DNA from: Bartonella bilalgolemi
GTDB taxonomy: Bacteria > Pseudomonadota > Alphaproteobacteria > Rhizobiales > Rhizobiaceae
Assembly (NCBI RefSeq): GCF_023500045.1
Contig: NZ_JAMCOF010000002.1
Span: forward strand, 62,001-126,000
Length of the DNA stretch: 64,000 bases
Direction: 5' to 3'
The position numbers and the translations under genes are program-made. Below the pieces are notes generated by a model. The model had not been told where the DNA came from. It saw only the letters and a program-made list of their open reading frames with translations, and searched no databases. Shown piece after piece: positions 1-9,750 of the stretch (positions are counted from its first letter, which is position 1; each line of letters begins with the position of its first letter).

Positions 1-1
1 T

Positions 2-217
2 GAAGTAAAAGATATTATTTTACGTGAAAATAGTGTCGAAGGAATTGTCATTGGTATTGGCGGTTTTCTTGGTATAGGAGAACGTTATATAGTTGTTTCT
101 CCTGATACAATTCAGAAAACAAATGATTATGGTAAATGGAAATTTATTATCAATGCAACAAAGGATTCCTTAAAAAGCGCTCCAGAATTTAAATATGAAG
201 GTCACTGGAATCGTTAA
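2..217 (+). CDS. PRC-barrel domain protein, C-terminal part
   Basis: The reading frame is open from the left edge of the window to a TAA at 215-217, so only about 71 C-terminal residues are visible. They include VEGIVIGIGGFLGIGE followed by KWKFIINATKDSLKSAP, the pattern of the PRC-barrel proteins common in Rhizobiales, which are often secreted or membrane-associated. The N-terminus, including any signal peptide, lies outside the window. The family is recognised by pattern only, and no function can be assigned. A strong intrinsic terminator follows directly at 231-268. Confidence 0.75.
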   Translation, partial: EVKDIILRENSVEGIVIGIGGFLGIGERYIVVSPDTIQKTNDYGKWKFIINATKDSLKSAPEFKYEGHWNR

Positions 218-230
218 TTTTGTCTTATCA

Positions 231-268
231 AAAATAAAATAGCCGTTTATAATGCGGCTATTTTATTT
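231..268 (+). terminator. Intrinsic terminator after the PRC-barrel gene
   Basis: A perfect 14-bp inverted repeat (arms 232-245 and 255-268) encloses a 9-nt loop. The arm cores are AATAGCCG and CGGCTATT. The A-rich left flank and T-rich right flank make it usable as a Rho-independent terminator, mainly for the plus strand. The T-run just downstream (274-280) adds support. Confidence 0.85.
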
Positions 269-355
269 GAAAGTTTTTTTAAGAACACAGAAGTATTCGA
301 TATAAAGAAGAATTTTAAAGGGTTAAGAGATTTAAGACTTTAAAAGAAATGCATA

Positions 356-1459
356 TTAAGTATTGTGTTTAAACAATATGATGTCACCATCTTGCACAAT
401 ATATTCTTTACCTTCATCGCGAGCTTTTCCTGCTTCTTTTGCTCCATTTTCTCCACCCAAAGCAATATAATCTTCATAGCTAATAGTTTGTGCACGAATA
501 AAGCCACGTTCAAAATCTGAATGAATAACACCTGCAGCTTGCGGTGCTTTTACTCCACGCACAATTGTCCATGCGCGCGTTTCTTTAGGGCCACAAGTAA
601 AGTAAGTAATTAGGTTAAGTAAATCATAACCAGTGCGAATGAGTCGATTGAGGCCAGGTTCAAAAAGCCCTAAAGCCTTAAGATATTCTAAAGCTTCTTC
701 GTCAGTAAGTTGGGCAATTTCAGCTTCGATAGAAGCGGCAATGATAATAGTTTGTGCATTCTGTTCTGTTGCCATTTTCTCAACTGCTTGAGTAAAGTTA
801 TTACCATGAGCGGCTTCATTTTCACTTACATTGCAAACGTAGAGCACGGGTTTTGATGTTAAAAGATTCAAAGCATTAAGAATGCATCGTTCATCTGCAG
901 AAATATCTTTGAGCATTAACCGTACAGGGTATCCTTTTTGCAACAATTTTAATGCAGATTCCATGATAGGGAGAATAGCAAGGGCTTCTTTATCTTTTCC
1001 GGTTGCACGTTTACGAATTTGTATGATTCGTCGTTCAAGACTTTCAAGATCTGAGAGCATGAGTTCTGTTTCAACGGTTGTGGCGTCAGAAATAGGATCA
1101 ATTCGTCCTTCTACATGTGTAATATTTTCATCTTGAAAACACCGTAAAACATGGATAATGGCATCAACTTCACGAATATTCGCTAAAAATTTATTTCCTA
1201 AACCTTCACCTTTTGAAGCACCACGTACAAGTCCTGCAATATCAACAAAACTAATACGTGTAGGAATTATTTCTTTTGATCCGGCAATAGAGGCGATTTT
1301 TTTCATCCGTAGATCTGGGACAGCAACTTCACCGGTATTAGGCTCAATTGTGCAAAAAGGATAGTTGGCAGCTTGTGCTGTAGCTGTTTTTGTTAATGCA
1401 TTAAAGAGAGTGGATTTACCAACATTGGGTAATCCGACAATACCGCATTTAAAGCCCAT
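356..1459 (-). CDS. ychF: Redox-regulated ribosome-binding ATPase YchF
   Basis: A 367-aa Obg-family P-loop protein of the usual YchF length. The G1 loop GLPNVGKST is at residues 9-17 and the G3 motif DIAG at 73-76. A helical coiled region fills the middle and a TGS domain forms the C-terminus (about 280-367). YchF hydrolyses ATP rather than GTP and associates with ribosomes. The start is ATG at 1459, with a purine-rich AAGAGAA upstream on the minus strand. In relatives ychF sits close to pth and rplY. Here the same-strand order rplY-pth-ychF is kept, but an oppositely oriented L,D-transpeptidase gene lies between pth and ychF. Confidence 0.97.
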   Translation of the reverse strand: MGFKCGIVGLPNVGKSTLFNALTKTATAQAANYPFCTIEPNTGEVAVPDLRMKKIASIAGSKEIIPTRISFVDIAGLVRGASKGEGLGNKFLANIREVDAIIHVLRCFQDENITHVEGRIDPISDATTVETELMLSDLESLERRIIQIRKRATGKDKEALAILPIMESALKLLQKGYPVRLMLKDISADERCILNALNLLTSKPVLYVCNVSENEAAHGNNFTQAVEKMATEQNAQTIIIAASIEAEIAQLTDEEALEYLKALGLFEPGLNRLIRTGYDLLNLITYFTCGPKETRAWTIVRGVKAPQAAGVIHSDFERGFIRAQTISYEDYIALGGENGAKEAGKARDEGKEYIVQDGDIILFKHNT

Positions 1460-1711
1460 AGATTCTCTTTCTTTGTTGATTGTAATTTATTTCTTGTGGT
1501 CAAAATAAAGCTTTATTGGTATTTCTATAGCATGTTTTGAAAAGAGTTCTAGTCTGTAGTTATTGTGATAGTGTGAAAAATATAATGAATAATTACTATA
1601 ATTTTTTTATTATTACATTACTTTAAATAATGATTTTACTAATAAATATTAATAGTGCAGTAAGTTTTTCGTAGTATGCAAAATTTTCGAAAATAAATAA
1701 TCGGAGAAAAT

Positions 1712-2401
1712 ATGAGATTGTTATCTCGTCGAGCTTTTTTAATCGCAACGCCTTTAGCTTTGGCTGGATGTCTTACACGTCAATCAAATATACCTATTTT
1801 TTCTCAACAGGGCCAGTATGTTCCACCCGAAATACAGGACTTATATGGGCCTGTAACAAATGAACCTTATTTTTTACCTGCGGTTAATCTTTCAACAATT
1901 GACCCAAAATTTTGGCGTCAACAAGTCAATTATCAGACAGATTATTCTGCTGGTACATTAGTTGTAGATACTCAAGCATGTTTTCTTTATCTTGTTGGTG
2001 AAAATGGCAAAGCTTTACGTTATGGTATTGGTGTTGGCAGAGAAGGGTTGGCATTTACAGGTGTTGGGATTATACAATATAAGCGCCGATGGCCGCGTTG
2101 GGCTCCTACTCAGGCAATGATGGAGCGTGAACCAGAACGTTATGGTCATTTAGGGCAGGGTATGCCTCCTGGTCCTGAGAATCCATTAGGGGCACGAGCA
2201 TTTTATCTTTTTAAAAATGGGAAAGATACCCTCTTCCGTATTCATGGTTCACATGAAGCTTGGTCAATTGGTCGCGCTATTTCTAGTGGATGTATTCGTC
2301 TACTCAATCAAGATATTATTGATCTTTATAATCGCGTTCCTGATGGCTCACGTGTAGTGGTATTGCAAAATAACGAAAATACATTAAACGGGCTTATTTA
2401 A
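1712..2401 (+). CDS. L,D-transpeptidase (YkuD domain) lipoprotein
   Basis: A 229-aa protein with an N-terminal SRR pair, a hydrophobic stretch and the lipobox LAGC (lipidated Cys20), so an exported lipoprotein, possibly via Tat. The YkuD catalytic signature is intact: HGS at 178-180 and SSGCIR at 191-196, giving His178 and nucleophile Cys194. The family makes 3-3 crosslinks in peptidoglycan or anchors proteins to it. Several L,D-transpeptidases are normal in Rhizobiales, so the exact role is open. The ATG at 1712 has GGAG about 6 nt upstream. Its orientation is opposite to both neighbours, so it is transcribed alone. Confidence 0.92.
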   Translation: MRLLSRRAFLIATPLALAGCLTRQSNIPIFSQQGQYVPPEIQDLYGPVTNEPYFLPAVNLSTIDPKFWRQQVNYQTDYSAGTLVVDTQACFLYLVGENGKALRYGIGVGREGLAFTGVGIIQYKRRWPRWAPTQAMMEREPERYGHLGQGMPPGPENPLGARAFYLFKNGKDTLFRIHGSHEAWSIGRAISSGCIRLLNQDIIDLYNRVPDGSRVVVLQNNENTLNGLI

Positions 2402-2502
2402 TCGTAATAAGTTATAGGATTTATTAACTGAGTTTTATATCTCACTTAACTTTGATATTTCCTTCAGATAAAGATATCAAGGGGCGTGTGTATCTTATGT
2501 AT

Positions 2503-3096
2503 TCAAGTGAGATGGTGCTTTATTGTAAATCTTTCCATTGCCAATGTAATTTTATTCATAAAACAATTATTATTTCTTTTTATTAAGAGTTCCATATTAT
2601 TTGCAATTGCGTCTAGTAAAGGGGTTAGCCACTCTTGATCAGATTTGGTAAAATTTCCCAAAACATACTGATTAACCAACTCTTTGGGACCAGGGTGTCC
2701 AATACCTAAGCGTATACGGCAGTAGTTAGTGCCGCAATGACTATCAATAGATTTGATGCCATTATGTCCATTACTTCCTCCTCCAATTTTTATTCTTATT
2801 TTACCGGGTGGTAAATCTAGCTCATCGTAAATGACAATAAGATTATTCAAGTCTAATTTATAAAATCGCAAGGCTTCGCCAATTGATTGACCAGACAAAT
2901 TCATAAAAGTTTGCGGTTTTATAAGAATAATTTTTTCATTGTTTATAAAACCGTTTGAGATTTCAGCCTGAAATTTTTTTGACCATGGAGAAAAAGAAAA
3001 GATTTGGTGAATAACATTGACAGCCATGAAACCAATATTATGGCGGTTATTTTTATAGTGAAAACCGGGATTGCCAAGACCAGCAATGAGCAACAT
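2503..3096 (-). CDS. pth: Peptidyl-tRNA hydrolase
   Basis: Recycles peptidyl-tRNA released from stalled ribosomes. The start is ATG at 3096, giving 197 aa, because a perfect GGAGGT lies 4 nt upstream and the protein then opens with the family N-terminus [11 protein letters not shown]. The frame can be read 10 codons further upstream, but without support. Conserved Asn9 and catalytic His19 (NRHNIGF) are present, as are FMNLSGQS, the catalytic-Asp loop DELDLPPG and GSNGHNG. It lies 69 nt downstream of rplY on the same strand, the classical rplY-pth pair, so co-transcription is likely. Confidence 0.96.
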   Translation of the reverse strand: MLLIAGLGNPGFHYKNNRHNIGFMAVNVIHQIFSFSPWSKKFQAEISNGFINNEKIILIKPQTFMNLSGQSIGEALRFYKLDLNNLIVIYDELDLPPGKIRIKIGGGSNGHNGIKSIDSHCGTNYCRIRLGIGHPGPKELVNQYVLGNFTKSDQEWLTPLLDAIANNMELLIKRNNNCFMNKITLAMERFTIKHHLT

Positions 3097-3100
3097 GTGC

Positions 3101-3106
3101 ACCTCC
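3101..3106 (-). promoter_or_regulatory. Shine-Dalgarno site that fixes the pth start
   Basis: The minus strand reads GGAGGT, fully complementary to the 16S 3' tail, 4 nt before ATG 3096. It overrules the longer frame that opens at 3126. Confidence 0.85.
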
Positions 3107-3165
3107 GGTAAAGTATAAGAAAACAAAAAGCGTTAAAAAGATGAAGTTTCATCTAATAAAATTTT

Positions 3166-3792
3166 TTAGTTTTTTACATTGTTTTCATTGTTCTCTTTTT
3201 CTGAAGGATCATCACTCACACTTGTGTTAGCAGGGGCAGCAATGGTAGCAACGGTAAAGTCTCGTTCCTGAATGACTGGTGTAACACCTTTTGGTAATTG
3301 TACTGCGGAAATATGAATAGAATCACCAATGGAATAACTGGAAAGATCAATCTCAATTGCTTCAGGGATGGCATGCGCTAGTGCAGTACATTCAATTTCG
3401 TGGCGCACAATATTTAAGACACCACCTCGTTTAATTCCTGGAGCTATATCTTCATTAAGGAAGTGTACAGGAATGTGCACATGAACGACAGATTTTGCTG
3501 AAATGCGTAAGAAATCTACGTGTATAGGAAAGTCACGGACAGGATCAAGTTGATAATCTTTTGGTAAAACTTGAATTTTTTGTTGATCAATTTCAATAGT
3601 TGCAACAGTAGTACGAAATCCACCAGCATGAATTTTATAGAAAATATCTTTATAGGGAACTGAAATTGCTAAAGGAGTTTGTTTATCGCCATAAATAACA
3701 GCTGGAATGAAACCATTACGACGAAGTTTGCGGGAGGACCCCTTACCAACCCGCTCGCGTATCTCGGCTTTAAAAGTGTAGCTTTTGCTCAT
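3166..3792 (-). CDS. rplY: 50S ribosomal protein L25 / general stress protein Ctc
   Basis: A 208-aa two-domain L25 of the Ctc type. The N-terminal 5S-rRNA-binding domain (about 1-95) has the typical [20 protein letters not shown], and a C-terminal TL5-like beta domain follows. The tail after residue 190 is Asn/Glu-rich and low in complexity. It binds 5S rRNA in the large subunit. AAGGA lies 9-10 nt before ATG 3792. It is first in the rplY-pth unit. Confidence 0.97.
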   Translation of the reverse strand: MSKSYTFKAEIRERVGKGSSRKLRRNGFIPAVIYGDKQTPLAISVPYKDIFYKIHAGGFRTTVATIEIDQQKIQVLPKDYQLDPVRDFPIHVDFLRISAKSVVHVHIPVHFLNEDIAPGIKRGGVLNIVRHEIECTALAHAIPEAIEIDLSSYSIGDSIHISAVQLPKGVTPVIQERDFTVATIAAPANTSVSDDPSEKENNENNVKN

Positions 3793-4068
3793 AACTAAAG
3801 TCCTTTTTATATAATTGGAGAATCATGAAAACCAGTAGTGGTTTTGCATGAATACGAAGATATACGCTGCACAACGGCGATTACCCTATTCTATGTTGCC
3901 TCCAAGGGTGTCTACACAGAAGCTTGTTCTATAATTCAAACCATTAGGAGATGCAAGAGTTGTAGGAAAAATCCTTGGTTTCTATCCTTATGGAAGAGGA
4001 AATGTTACAAGTATGCTGAAAAATGTAGAATCAATATCAATTTTCAAAGATTGAATAGTGGAGATCTT

Positions 4069-5565
4069 ATGAAAGTTGAGATTGCCTTAGGTGAAGTATC
4101 AGAATATGGCCCGTTGCGTAAATCAGTTCCAGCGCTCGTTGATTTCGAAGAATTATTAGCAACACGTCTTCTCGTACAAGGTAATTCTGGTTCAGGAAAA
4201 TCACATCTTTTTTGGTGTCTTCTTGAACAGAGTTTTTCATGGCTACAACAGTATGTTATTGGTCCAGAAGGCGATTTTATGACTTTGGCTGATAAATTTG
4301 GCCATATTGTTATTGAAATTCAACGGAACGAAAAAGAGTTGATACAAATTGCTCATTGGATTCGCCAACATCGAGTTTCAGCTGTGTTCAATCTTGAAAA
4401 ACTAGATACTCCACAACAGATGCGCGCTGTTGGTGTTTTTCCTTGGAGTACTTTTTGATATTGAGCGTGATTATTGGTATCCTATGTTAGTTGTGGTTGA
4501 TGAAGCGCAATTATTTGCTCCAACTACAGCAGAGGAGGTTTCTGATGAAGTACGTAAGATTTCGTTTAGTGCTATGATCAATTTAATGTGTCGAGGACAT
4601 AAACGTGGTCTTGCTGGTGTTATTGCTACACAACGTTTAACTAAGCTTGCAAAAAACGTGGCTGCGGAAGCATCAAATTTTTTAATAGAACGCACTTTTT
4701 AGATATTGATATGATACGTGCTGCTGATCTTTTAGGAATGAAGCGTCGTCAAGCAGAAATTTTTCGAAATCTTGAGCGCGGTCACTTTATTGTTTTAGGA
4801 CCTGCTTTATCATGGCGTTCTTTATCGGTTATTGTTGGTCCTGTTGAAACATCAACATGTTCTGCTGGTCCGAAACTAATACCGCTTCCAACGGAAAGAA
4901 CAGATGCAAAAAACTTGTTTTTACTGCTTTATCTGAAAAAAAACGACACCATGTCATCATTCACTAGAGCTTGTAAAAAAATAAAAAATTCATGAAATAT
5001 TAGAAAAGGTTGTGCGCAAAAACAAAGATTAATAAAGGAAGATAAACATTCCTCTCTAAAGATTTCAGCAATTGATTACAAAATGCAGGTAGAACATATT
5101 ATTCGTAAAATGATGAATGATCCTGAAGTTGCGTATTGTTCAAAAGTAGTACTTTATCAAGATTTTTTGATACGTTGTCGTATTCATGGTGTAACAGAGT
5201 TTCTGCCTAATATTTCACAATTTCGTCGTAAATTGGCTATCTCTCAGGCCTCTATTGATGAAAAAGGTGTTGTAAGAGAAGAGTAGAAGCGCGCCTTACA
5301 TCTATCAAAAAGTTTAGAAAATAATGTTCAAGGTGTATTTTTGCGTGTCGTGCAGGCAGCAGTAAAGGGGAAGCCTTGCCCATCAGATGCAGTTTTAGTG
5401 CGTCTTTATAGAACTCATTCTTTAAGTTGTGCACGCTGTCTTTTAATTTATTTTGAAGAGTGTGGGCTTATTGTTATTCATACTGATTTTAGTGGTAAGT
5501 GCGTGGTAACTTTTCCTGATCTTAATTTAGAAACAGCACCAGGAGATCTAAAGGCACCAATTTAA
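4069..5565 (+). pseudogene. Disrupted HerA-like/DUF87 P-loop ATPase
   Basis: The translated pieces line up in order as one approximately 500-aa ATPase of a type common in Rhizobiales. The start MKVEIALGEVSEYGP is at 4069 and a Walker A GNSGSGKS follows. The Walker B region LVVVDEAQLF is in a second frame (about 4440-4702). The piece LDIDMIRAADLLGM returns to the first frame, and the C-terminal part, ending [11 protein letters not shown], stops at 5565. Frame breaks fall in T-runs near 4438-4442 (one extra T) and 4695-4702 (one T short). More breaks lie near 4960-5000. An in-frame TAG at 5284-5286 sits where a Trp codon would fit. It cannot make a full protein. Its last 4 nt overlap the stop of convergent prs. 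Confidence 0.88.
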
Positions 5566-6494
5566 CCAAATAAACTTGAAACAGACTGCTCTGCTGCTGT
5601 TCTTGCAATAGCTTCTCCGATTAAATCAGCAATTGGCAAGATACGCATATTATGGGCTTGTTTAATTGCTTTGGTTGGCATGATTGAATCAGTAATCACT
5701 AATTCTTTCATTTCTGAATTGGTAATGCGTTCTATAGCATTGCCGGAAAGCACACCATGTGTAATATAAGCAGTGACGCTTCTTGCGCCATGTTGCAAAA
5801 GGGCGCTCGCTGCGTTACATAGAGTACCACCTGAATCAACAATATCATCCAGTAAGAGACAATCTTTTTCAGTTACATCACCAATGATGTTCATTACTTC
5901 TGATTCACCTGGGCGTTCACGGCGTTTATCAACAATAGCAAGTAGACTATTTAAGCGCTTGGCTAAGGAGCGTGCACGCACCACACCACCAACATCAGGT
6001 GAAACAACAATAACATTTTCGAGAGAATAATGCATCTTAATATCACGAGCAATAACAGGAACAGCATAAAGATTATCTGTTGGGATATCAAAGAAGCCTT
6101 GGATTTGTCCTGCATGAAGATCTAATGTCAAAACGCGATGAGCACCTGCTTGAGTAATGAGATTAGCAACAAGTTTTGCCGAAATAGGAGTGCGTGGTCC
6201 AGGTTTACGATCTTGGCGAGCATAACCAAAATAAGGCACGACAGCTGTAATACGACGTGCTGAAGACCGACGAAGTGCATCAATCATAATGAGTAGTTCC
6301 ATTAAATGATCATTCGCTGGATAGGATGAAGATTGCAAAACAAATACATCTTGCCCACGTACGTTCTCATGCAATTCTACAAAAATCTCTTGATCAGCAA
6401 AACGTTTTACAGTTGCTTTGCCTAGAGGAATACTTAAATAGTTTGCAACATCTTCAGCAAGACATGGATTAGAATTGCCGCAAAAAAGTTTCAT
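5562..6494 (-). CDS. prs: Ribose-phosphate pyrophosphokinase (PRPP synthase)
   Basis: A 310-aa class I enzyme that makes PRPP from ribose 5-phosphate and ATP, feeding purine, pyrimidine, His, Trp and NAD synthesis. Visible motifs are RQDRKPG (93-99, ATP/flexible loop), the metal/PRPP signature [11 protein letters not shown] (125-135), the RRERPG turn (191-196) and the PRPP-binding loop DDIVDSGGT (216-224). Length is standard. AGAGG precedes ATG 6494. The gene stands alone, with a gap of about 575 bp upstream. Confidence 0.97.
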   Translation of the reverse strand: MKLFCGNSNPCLAEDVANYLSIPLGKATVKRFADQEIFVELHENVRGQDVFVLQSSSYPANDHLMELLIMIDALRRSSARRITAVVPYFGYARQDRKPGPRTPISAKLVANLITQAGAHRVLTLDLHAGQIQGFFDIPTDNLYAVPVIARDIKMHYSLENVIVVSPDVGGVVRARSLAKRLNSLLAIVDKRRERPGESEVMNIIGDVTEKDCLLLDDIVDSGGTLCNAASALLQHGARSVTAYITHGVLSGNAIERITNSEMKELVITDSIMPTKAIKQAHNMRILPIADLIGEAIARTAAEQSVSSLFG

Positions 6495-7069
6495 AATAGA
6501 ACCTCTAAGTAATTACGATTGAATATGAAACGATTTTTAACTTTTTACTATTAGATTGCAAGTCAACAATTATAAAAGAATGAAAAATTAACTATCATTA
6601 TTTCAAAATGAATGTAGTTCGTTGATTTATGTCAAATACTTACTGTTTGTAGAATGTTTAAAAAATTATGAAAAAACAGCTAACAAGAGATAAATTGTTT
6701 AGAAGTAGTCAGTGTTATGAGAAAAAATACTGTTTTATAAAGAATTTTCTTAGTTTTTATACCGTCTCGTTTTTATTCATTTATTTCATGAAGTAAGGAG
6801 AATACCAAAAATAATTTAGATATCCAGCTTTTCTAATTTTCCAAATATGCGTTTATGTTTCTTCGTAAAATTTTGCATAAATCTTAATCTTTTATGAGAG
6901 AGATTGCTTGATGAGGTAATAAAAATTTATGAAAGGCTATGAGCTTACACTGGCGATGTGAATTTTCAATTGAGTAAGATAGTTTTAGATAGTATGAATG
7001 ATAAGTGTTAGAAAGATACTCTAGATATTTAGTTTAAAAATTTTTGAATATAAAATAAGTAGATTATTT
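6495..7069. other. Non-coding gap of about 575 bp
   Basis: A very AT-rich stretch between divergent prs and the beta-helix gene. It must hold both promoters. I see no convincing open frame, RNA gene or long inverted repeat. Confidence 0.6.
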
Positions 7070-7537
7070 ATGCTAAAAAAATATGAATTTACAGATGAAA
7101 AAATAATAATTGGTTCTCATACACTTTATCGTATTAGAGCTCTTAAAGACTTTGGAGACGTAAAAACAGATGATCTTGGTAGTTTTATTGAGGATGAAAA
7201 GAATTTATCACATCAGGGAAATTGTTGGGTTTATGATAATGCCAAAGTTTTTGGTAATGCTATGATTTATGATAATGCTAAAGTTTTTGGTAATGCTATG
7301 ATTTATGATAATGCTAAAGTTTTTGGTAATGCTATGATTTATGATAATGCTAAAGTTACTGAAAATGCTGCAATTTACGATGAAGCAAGAGTTTTTAGAA
7401 ACGTTAAAATTTGTGGTAAAAACACTGTTTCTGGTAATACCATGATTTGGGGTAGCTCCAATGTTTATTGCAGAACCAAGATTTGTAACAATGTCAAGGA
7501 TTCTAAAAATGATCGAGTTCACAAGATGTACTTATAG
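7070..7537 (+). CDS. YdcK-like left-handed beta-helix repeat protein, short
   Basis: A 155-aa protein. The N-terminal 50 residues (YRIRALKDFGDVKTDDLG, then the WVYDNAKV entry) match the opening of the E. coli YdcK/phage family of hexapeptide-repeat transferase-like proteins. From about residue 54 the chain is a run of 12-residue units of the type YDNAKVFGNAMI, the first three identical, followed by diverged units. Such units fold as rungs of a parallel beta-helix. It is about half the length of YdcK and lacks a recognisable C-terminal cap, so it may be a truncated or decaying form. No clear ribosome site precedes ATG 7070. No function can be assigned. Confidence 0.65.
   Translation: MLKKYEFTDEKIIIGSHTLYRIRALKDFGDVKTDDLGSFIEDEKNLSHQGNCWVYDNAKVFGNAMIYDNAKVFGNAMIYDNAKVFGNAMIYDNAKVTENAAIYDEARVFRNVKICGKNTVSGNTMIWGSSNVYCRTKICNNVKDSKNDRVHKMYL
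7230..7357 (+). repeat. 36-bp in-frame tandem repeat, about 3.5 copies
   Basis: Units begin at 7230, 7266, 7302 and 7338. Units 2 and 3 are identical. Unit 1 differs by one silent base (GCC for GCT). Unit 4 matches for its first 20 nt and then diverges. Each unit encodes one 12-residue beta-helix turn. Near-perfect DNA identity, including synonymous positions, points to recent slippage or unequal recombination. Confidence 0.93.
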
Positions 7538-7829
7538 CATATCAGGATTTTATGAAACTAATATTATACGGCGTTTTGAGGTTGAAAGTTATTTACTAAG
7601 AGTTGTTAAAACAAGAAGATATAATTGTATCAAGAGATTTGATTTAATATAAATTAATAATTATTAACATTGAAGAGTTGTTTTTGTGGAATATAGCAAA
7701 GGCTATTTGCAAAGCTGTTAGAATTTGCGTACAAACAGTTTATTTGAGAAGAAAATAACCAATAATAAAAATTTCCACAATTTATTTGAATAGGAATTTT
7801 TTTCTTATTCTTTGAAGTAAAAAGCAACT

Positions 7830-8609
7830 TTACTCTCTATTTTTTAGCATAATGGCGGAAATTTGTCGTCCATAATCGGGTTCATTACGATGTATTGCAC
7901 GTCGATAGGAGAAAAAACGCTTTTCATCTTGATAAGTACAAAGTTTTAGACAAGAAATACGGATCCCCGCTTGCTCGAGTTTGTTTATAATAAATGTCCA
8001 TAGATTAAAATTAAAGTGGTGTACTTTATCTGTTTTTGAAAAATATTTTTCAAACTCGTTATTGTGCTCGATAAATTGGTTATAAAATTCACTTGTTACT
8101 TCATAATGACATGGACCAATGCATGGTCCAAGTACTGCTGTTATTGATTGCCGTTTGGCTCCTTGTTCTTCCATTACTGAGATTGTTTTTTCTAAAATTC
8201 CGTTCAAGCTCCCTCGCCAACCAGCATGTGCAGCACCAATAACACCCGCTTGTGGATCAGAAAAAAGAATTGGTCCACAGTCTGCTGTCAGAACACCAAT
8301 TGCTAATCCTCTTTTTGTTGTAACCAGAGCATCTGCTTTTGGAAGTTCTCCGATAAAAGCTTGATCAACGACGATAACTTCACAAGAGTGTATTTGGTTA
8401 ACAGTAATTAAATTTTGCACTTCAATATCAAAATAATTAGCGATTAAGGTACGATTTTGCATAATATGTTCAGGAGAATCGTTGGAGTTTTGTCCGACAT
8501 TGAGGCTTTGATAAAAGCTTTTTGATACACCTCCTTGGCGTGTAAAAAAGCCATGTTTGATATTATGTAAGTGTAAATTGCAAAAATCTTGTGCAAGAAT
8601 AGGTTCCAT
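7830..8609 (-). CDS. pgeF: PgeF/YfiH family multicopper polyphenol oxidase-like protein
   Basis: A 259-aa protein with the family core: HGFFTRQGGVS near the start, QIHS with His74, TADCGPI with Cys111 and AAHAGWRGS with His128. The His-Cys-His set forms the metal site. The family is annotated as laccase-like polyphenol oxidase or purine nucleoside phosphorylase. In E. coli YfiH/PgeF it acts in peptidoglycan editing by removing wrongly incorporated residues. GGGAG lies just upstream of ATG 8609. It is the last gene of lgt-midA-pgeF, 64 nt after midA. Confidence 0.93.
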   Translation of the reverse strand: MEPILAQDFCNLHLHNIKHGFFTRQGGVSKSFYQSLNVGQNSNDSPEHIMQNRTLIANYFDIEVQNLITVNQIHSCEVIVVDQAFIGELPKADALVTTKRGLAIGVLTADCGPILFSDPQAGVIGAAHAGWRGSLNGILEKTISVMEEQGAKRQSITAVLGPCIGPCHYEVTSEFYNQFIEHNNEFEKYFSKTDKVHHFNFNLWTFIINKLEQAGIRISCLKLCTYQDEKRFFSYRRAIHRNEPDYGRQISAIMLKNRE

Positions 8610-8673
8610 AAAGGCTCCCTTATGATTATTTGAAACGAAAATGGTATCTGAAATGATTTGTTATTGTTTGTGG

Positions 8674-9750
8674 TTAAAAATAAGGTATTTGTATGTTTTT
8701 ATCACTGATGTGAAGAACTTTAAAAAGTTTACCCATTTGTTTTGGACCAGTTAATCGTTCGATGTCTTGGTGAATTTTTTTCTTCATTGCTGTGCTTTTG
8801 TTGATACTAAGCTTTTGGGCACGTTCCAGCACTCCCATTTTGAAAAGAAAATCTCTTTGTTCTAGAATTTCAGCAAAACAACCCTGTTGAATGGCGATTG
8901 TTTTCAAAGAAAAAAAATCAACATGTGATGTTAAATCATGTTCACCAGGAGCAGAAAAAATATCGCAGAATTTATGTTTTGATATAGCCTGCAGCGTGTC
9001 TCCAAATGCAAAATCGGATGCACCATAATCGATGAGTAAAGCAGAGCCTTGTGTTTGCATTAAACGGCTACTAATTTTTTGTGCTAATTGGTTTCGTAAG
9101 GGCGCGTATTCTAAAATTGTTCCATTGGACATTTGAGCACAGTGGGGTGGTAAGAAAGTAGAAGGAAACTTATGTACATCAATGGTAAATGTAAAACCAC
9201 CCTCTTGATTAAGTGTAATGCGACGTTCTCTCCATTCTCCATTGACTTTTATATATTGGTTAATTGGGAGTGCATCGAAAAGCTCATTTGCAATTATAAT
9301 AAGAGGTTTTAAAGGAATTTGTTCAAAGTTTTCAATACTATAAATTTGTTTTTGGTAAGAGAGAAGACGTTTTTTTTGTTCTGCTGCAAGGCGTTGGCTT
9401 ATCTCAATAAGAAAGATGTCAGCAGCGTTGAATGCTGTTATACAAATTTTACGAATAGTACGTAAAACATCATCCATAAGAGTTCCGCGTCCTGGACCTA
9501 TTTCAGCTAGGATAAAAGGATTAGGGTAACCTTGAGCTTGCCAGCTCATAATGGCCCAAATGCCAATTATCTCTCCAAATAATTGACTTATTTCAGGTGC
9601 TGTGATGAAGTCACCATCATGTCCAAAGGGTTTTTGTTTTTGATAATAGCCAAATTGAGGATCCGTAAGTGCTAATGCCATATATTGGCTAACAGAGATT
9701 GGTCCATTGAGAATAATAATTTCTTTAATTCTCTCTTTTAGATTAGACAT
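8674..9750 (-). CDS. midA: SAM-dependent methyltransferase, MidA/NDUFAF7 family
   Basis: A 358-aa class I methyltransferase. GDFITAPEISQ is at 46-56 and the SAM-binding EIGPGRGTL at 83-91, followed by ANELFDALP, all typical of MidA. The eukaryotic member NDUFAF7 methylates an arginine of a complex I subunit. The bacterial substrate is less certain, so this role is inferred. Its ATG overlaps the stop of lgt by one base (TAATG at 9752-9748), which implies translational coupling. Confidence 0.94.
   Translation of the reverse strand: MSNLKERIKEIIILNGPISVSQYMALALTDPQFGYYQKQKPFGHDGDFITAPEISQLFGEIIGIWAIMSWQAQGYPNPFILAEIGPGRGTLMDDVLRTIRKICITAFNAADIFLIEISQRLAAEQKKRLLSYQKQIYSIENFEQIPLKPLIIIANELFDALPINQYIKVNGEWRERRITLNQEGGFTFTIDVHKFPSTFLPPHCAQMSNGTILEYAPLRNQLAQKISSRLMQTQGSALLIDYGASDFAFGDTLQAISKHKFCDIFSAPGEHDLTSHVDFFSLKTIAIQQGCFAEILEQRDFLFKMGVLERAQKLSINKSTAMKKKIHQDIERLTGPKQMGKLFKVLHISDKNIQIPYF

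Noticed and set aside
3838-4068. N-terminal extension of the ATPase pseudogene frame
   Set aside because: Residues before 4069 have no resemblance to the family. The homologous start MKVEIALGEV is at 4069.
7230-7373. 36-bp repeats of CRISPR-like length
   Set aside because: The units abut without spacers, stay in frame and encode beta-helix rungs.
7208-7522. 104-aa minus-strand frame over the same repeat
   Set aside because: It is the mirror of the tandem repeat. The plus-strand protein matches a known family start and this one does not.
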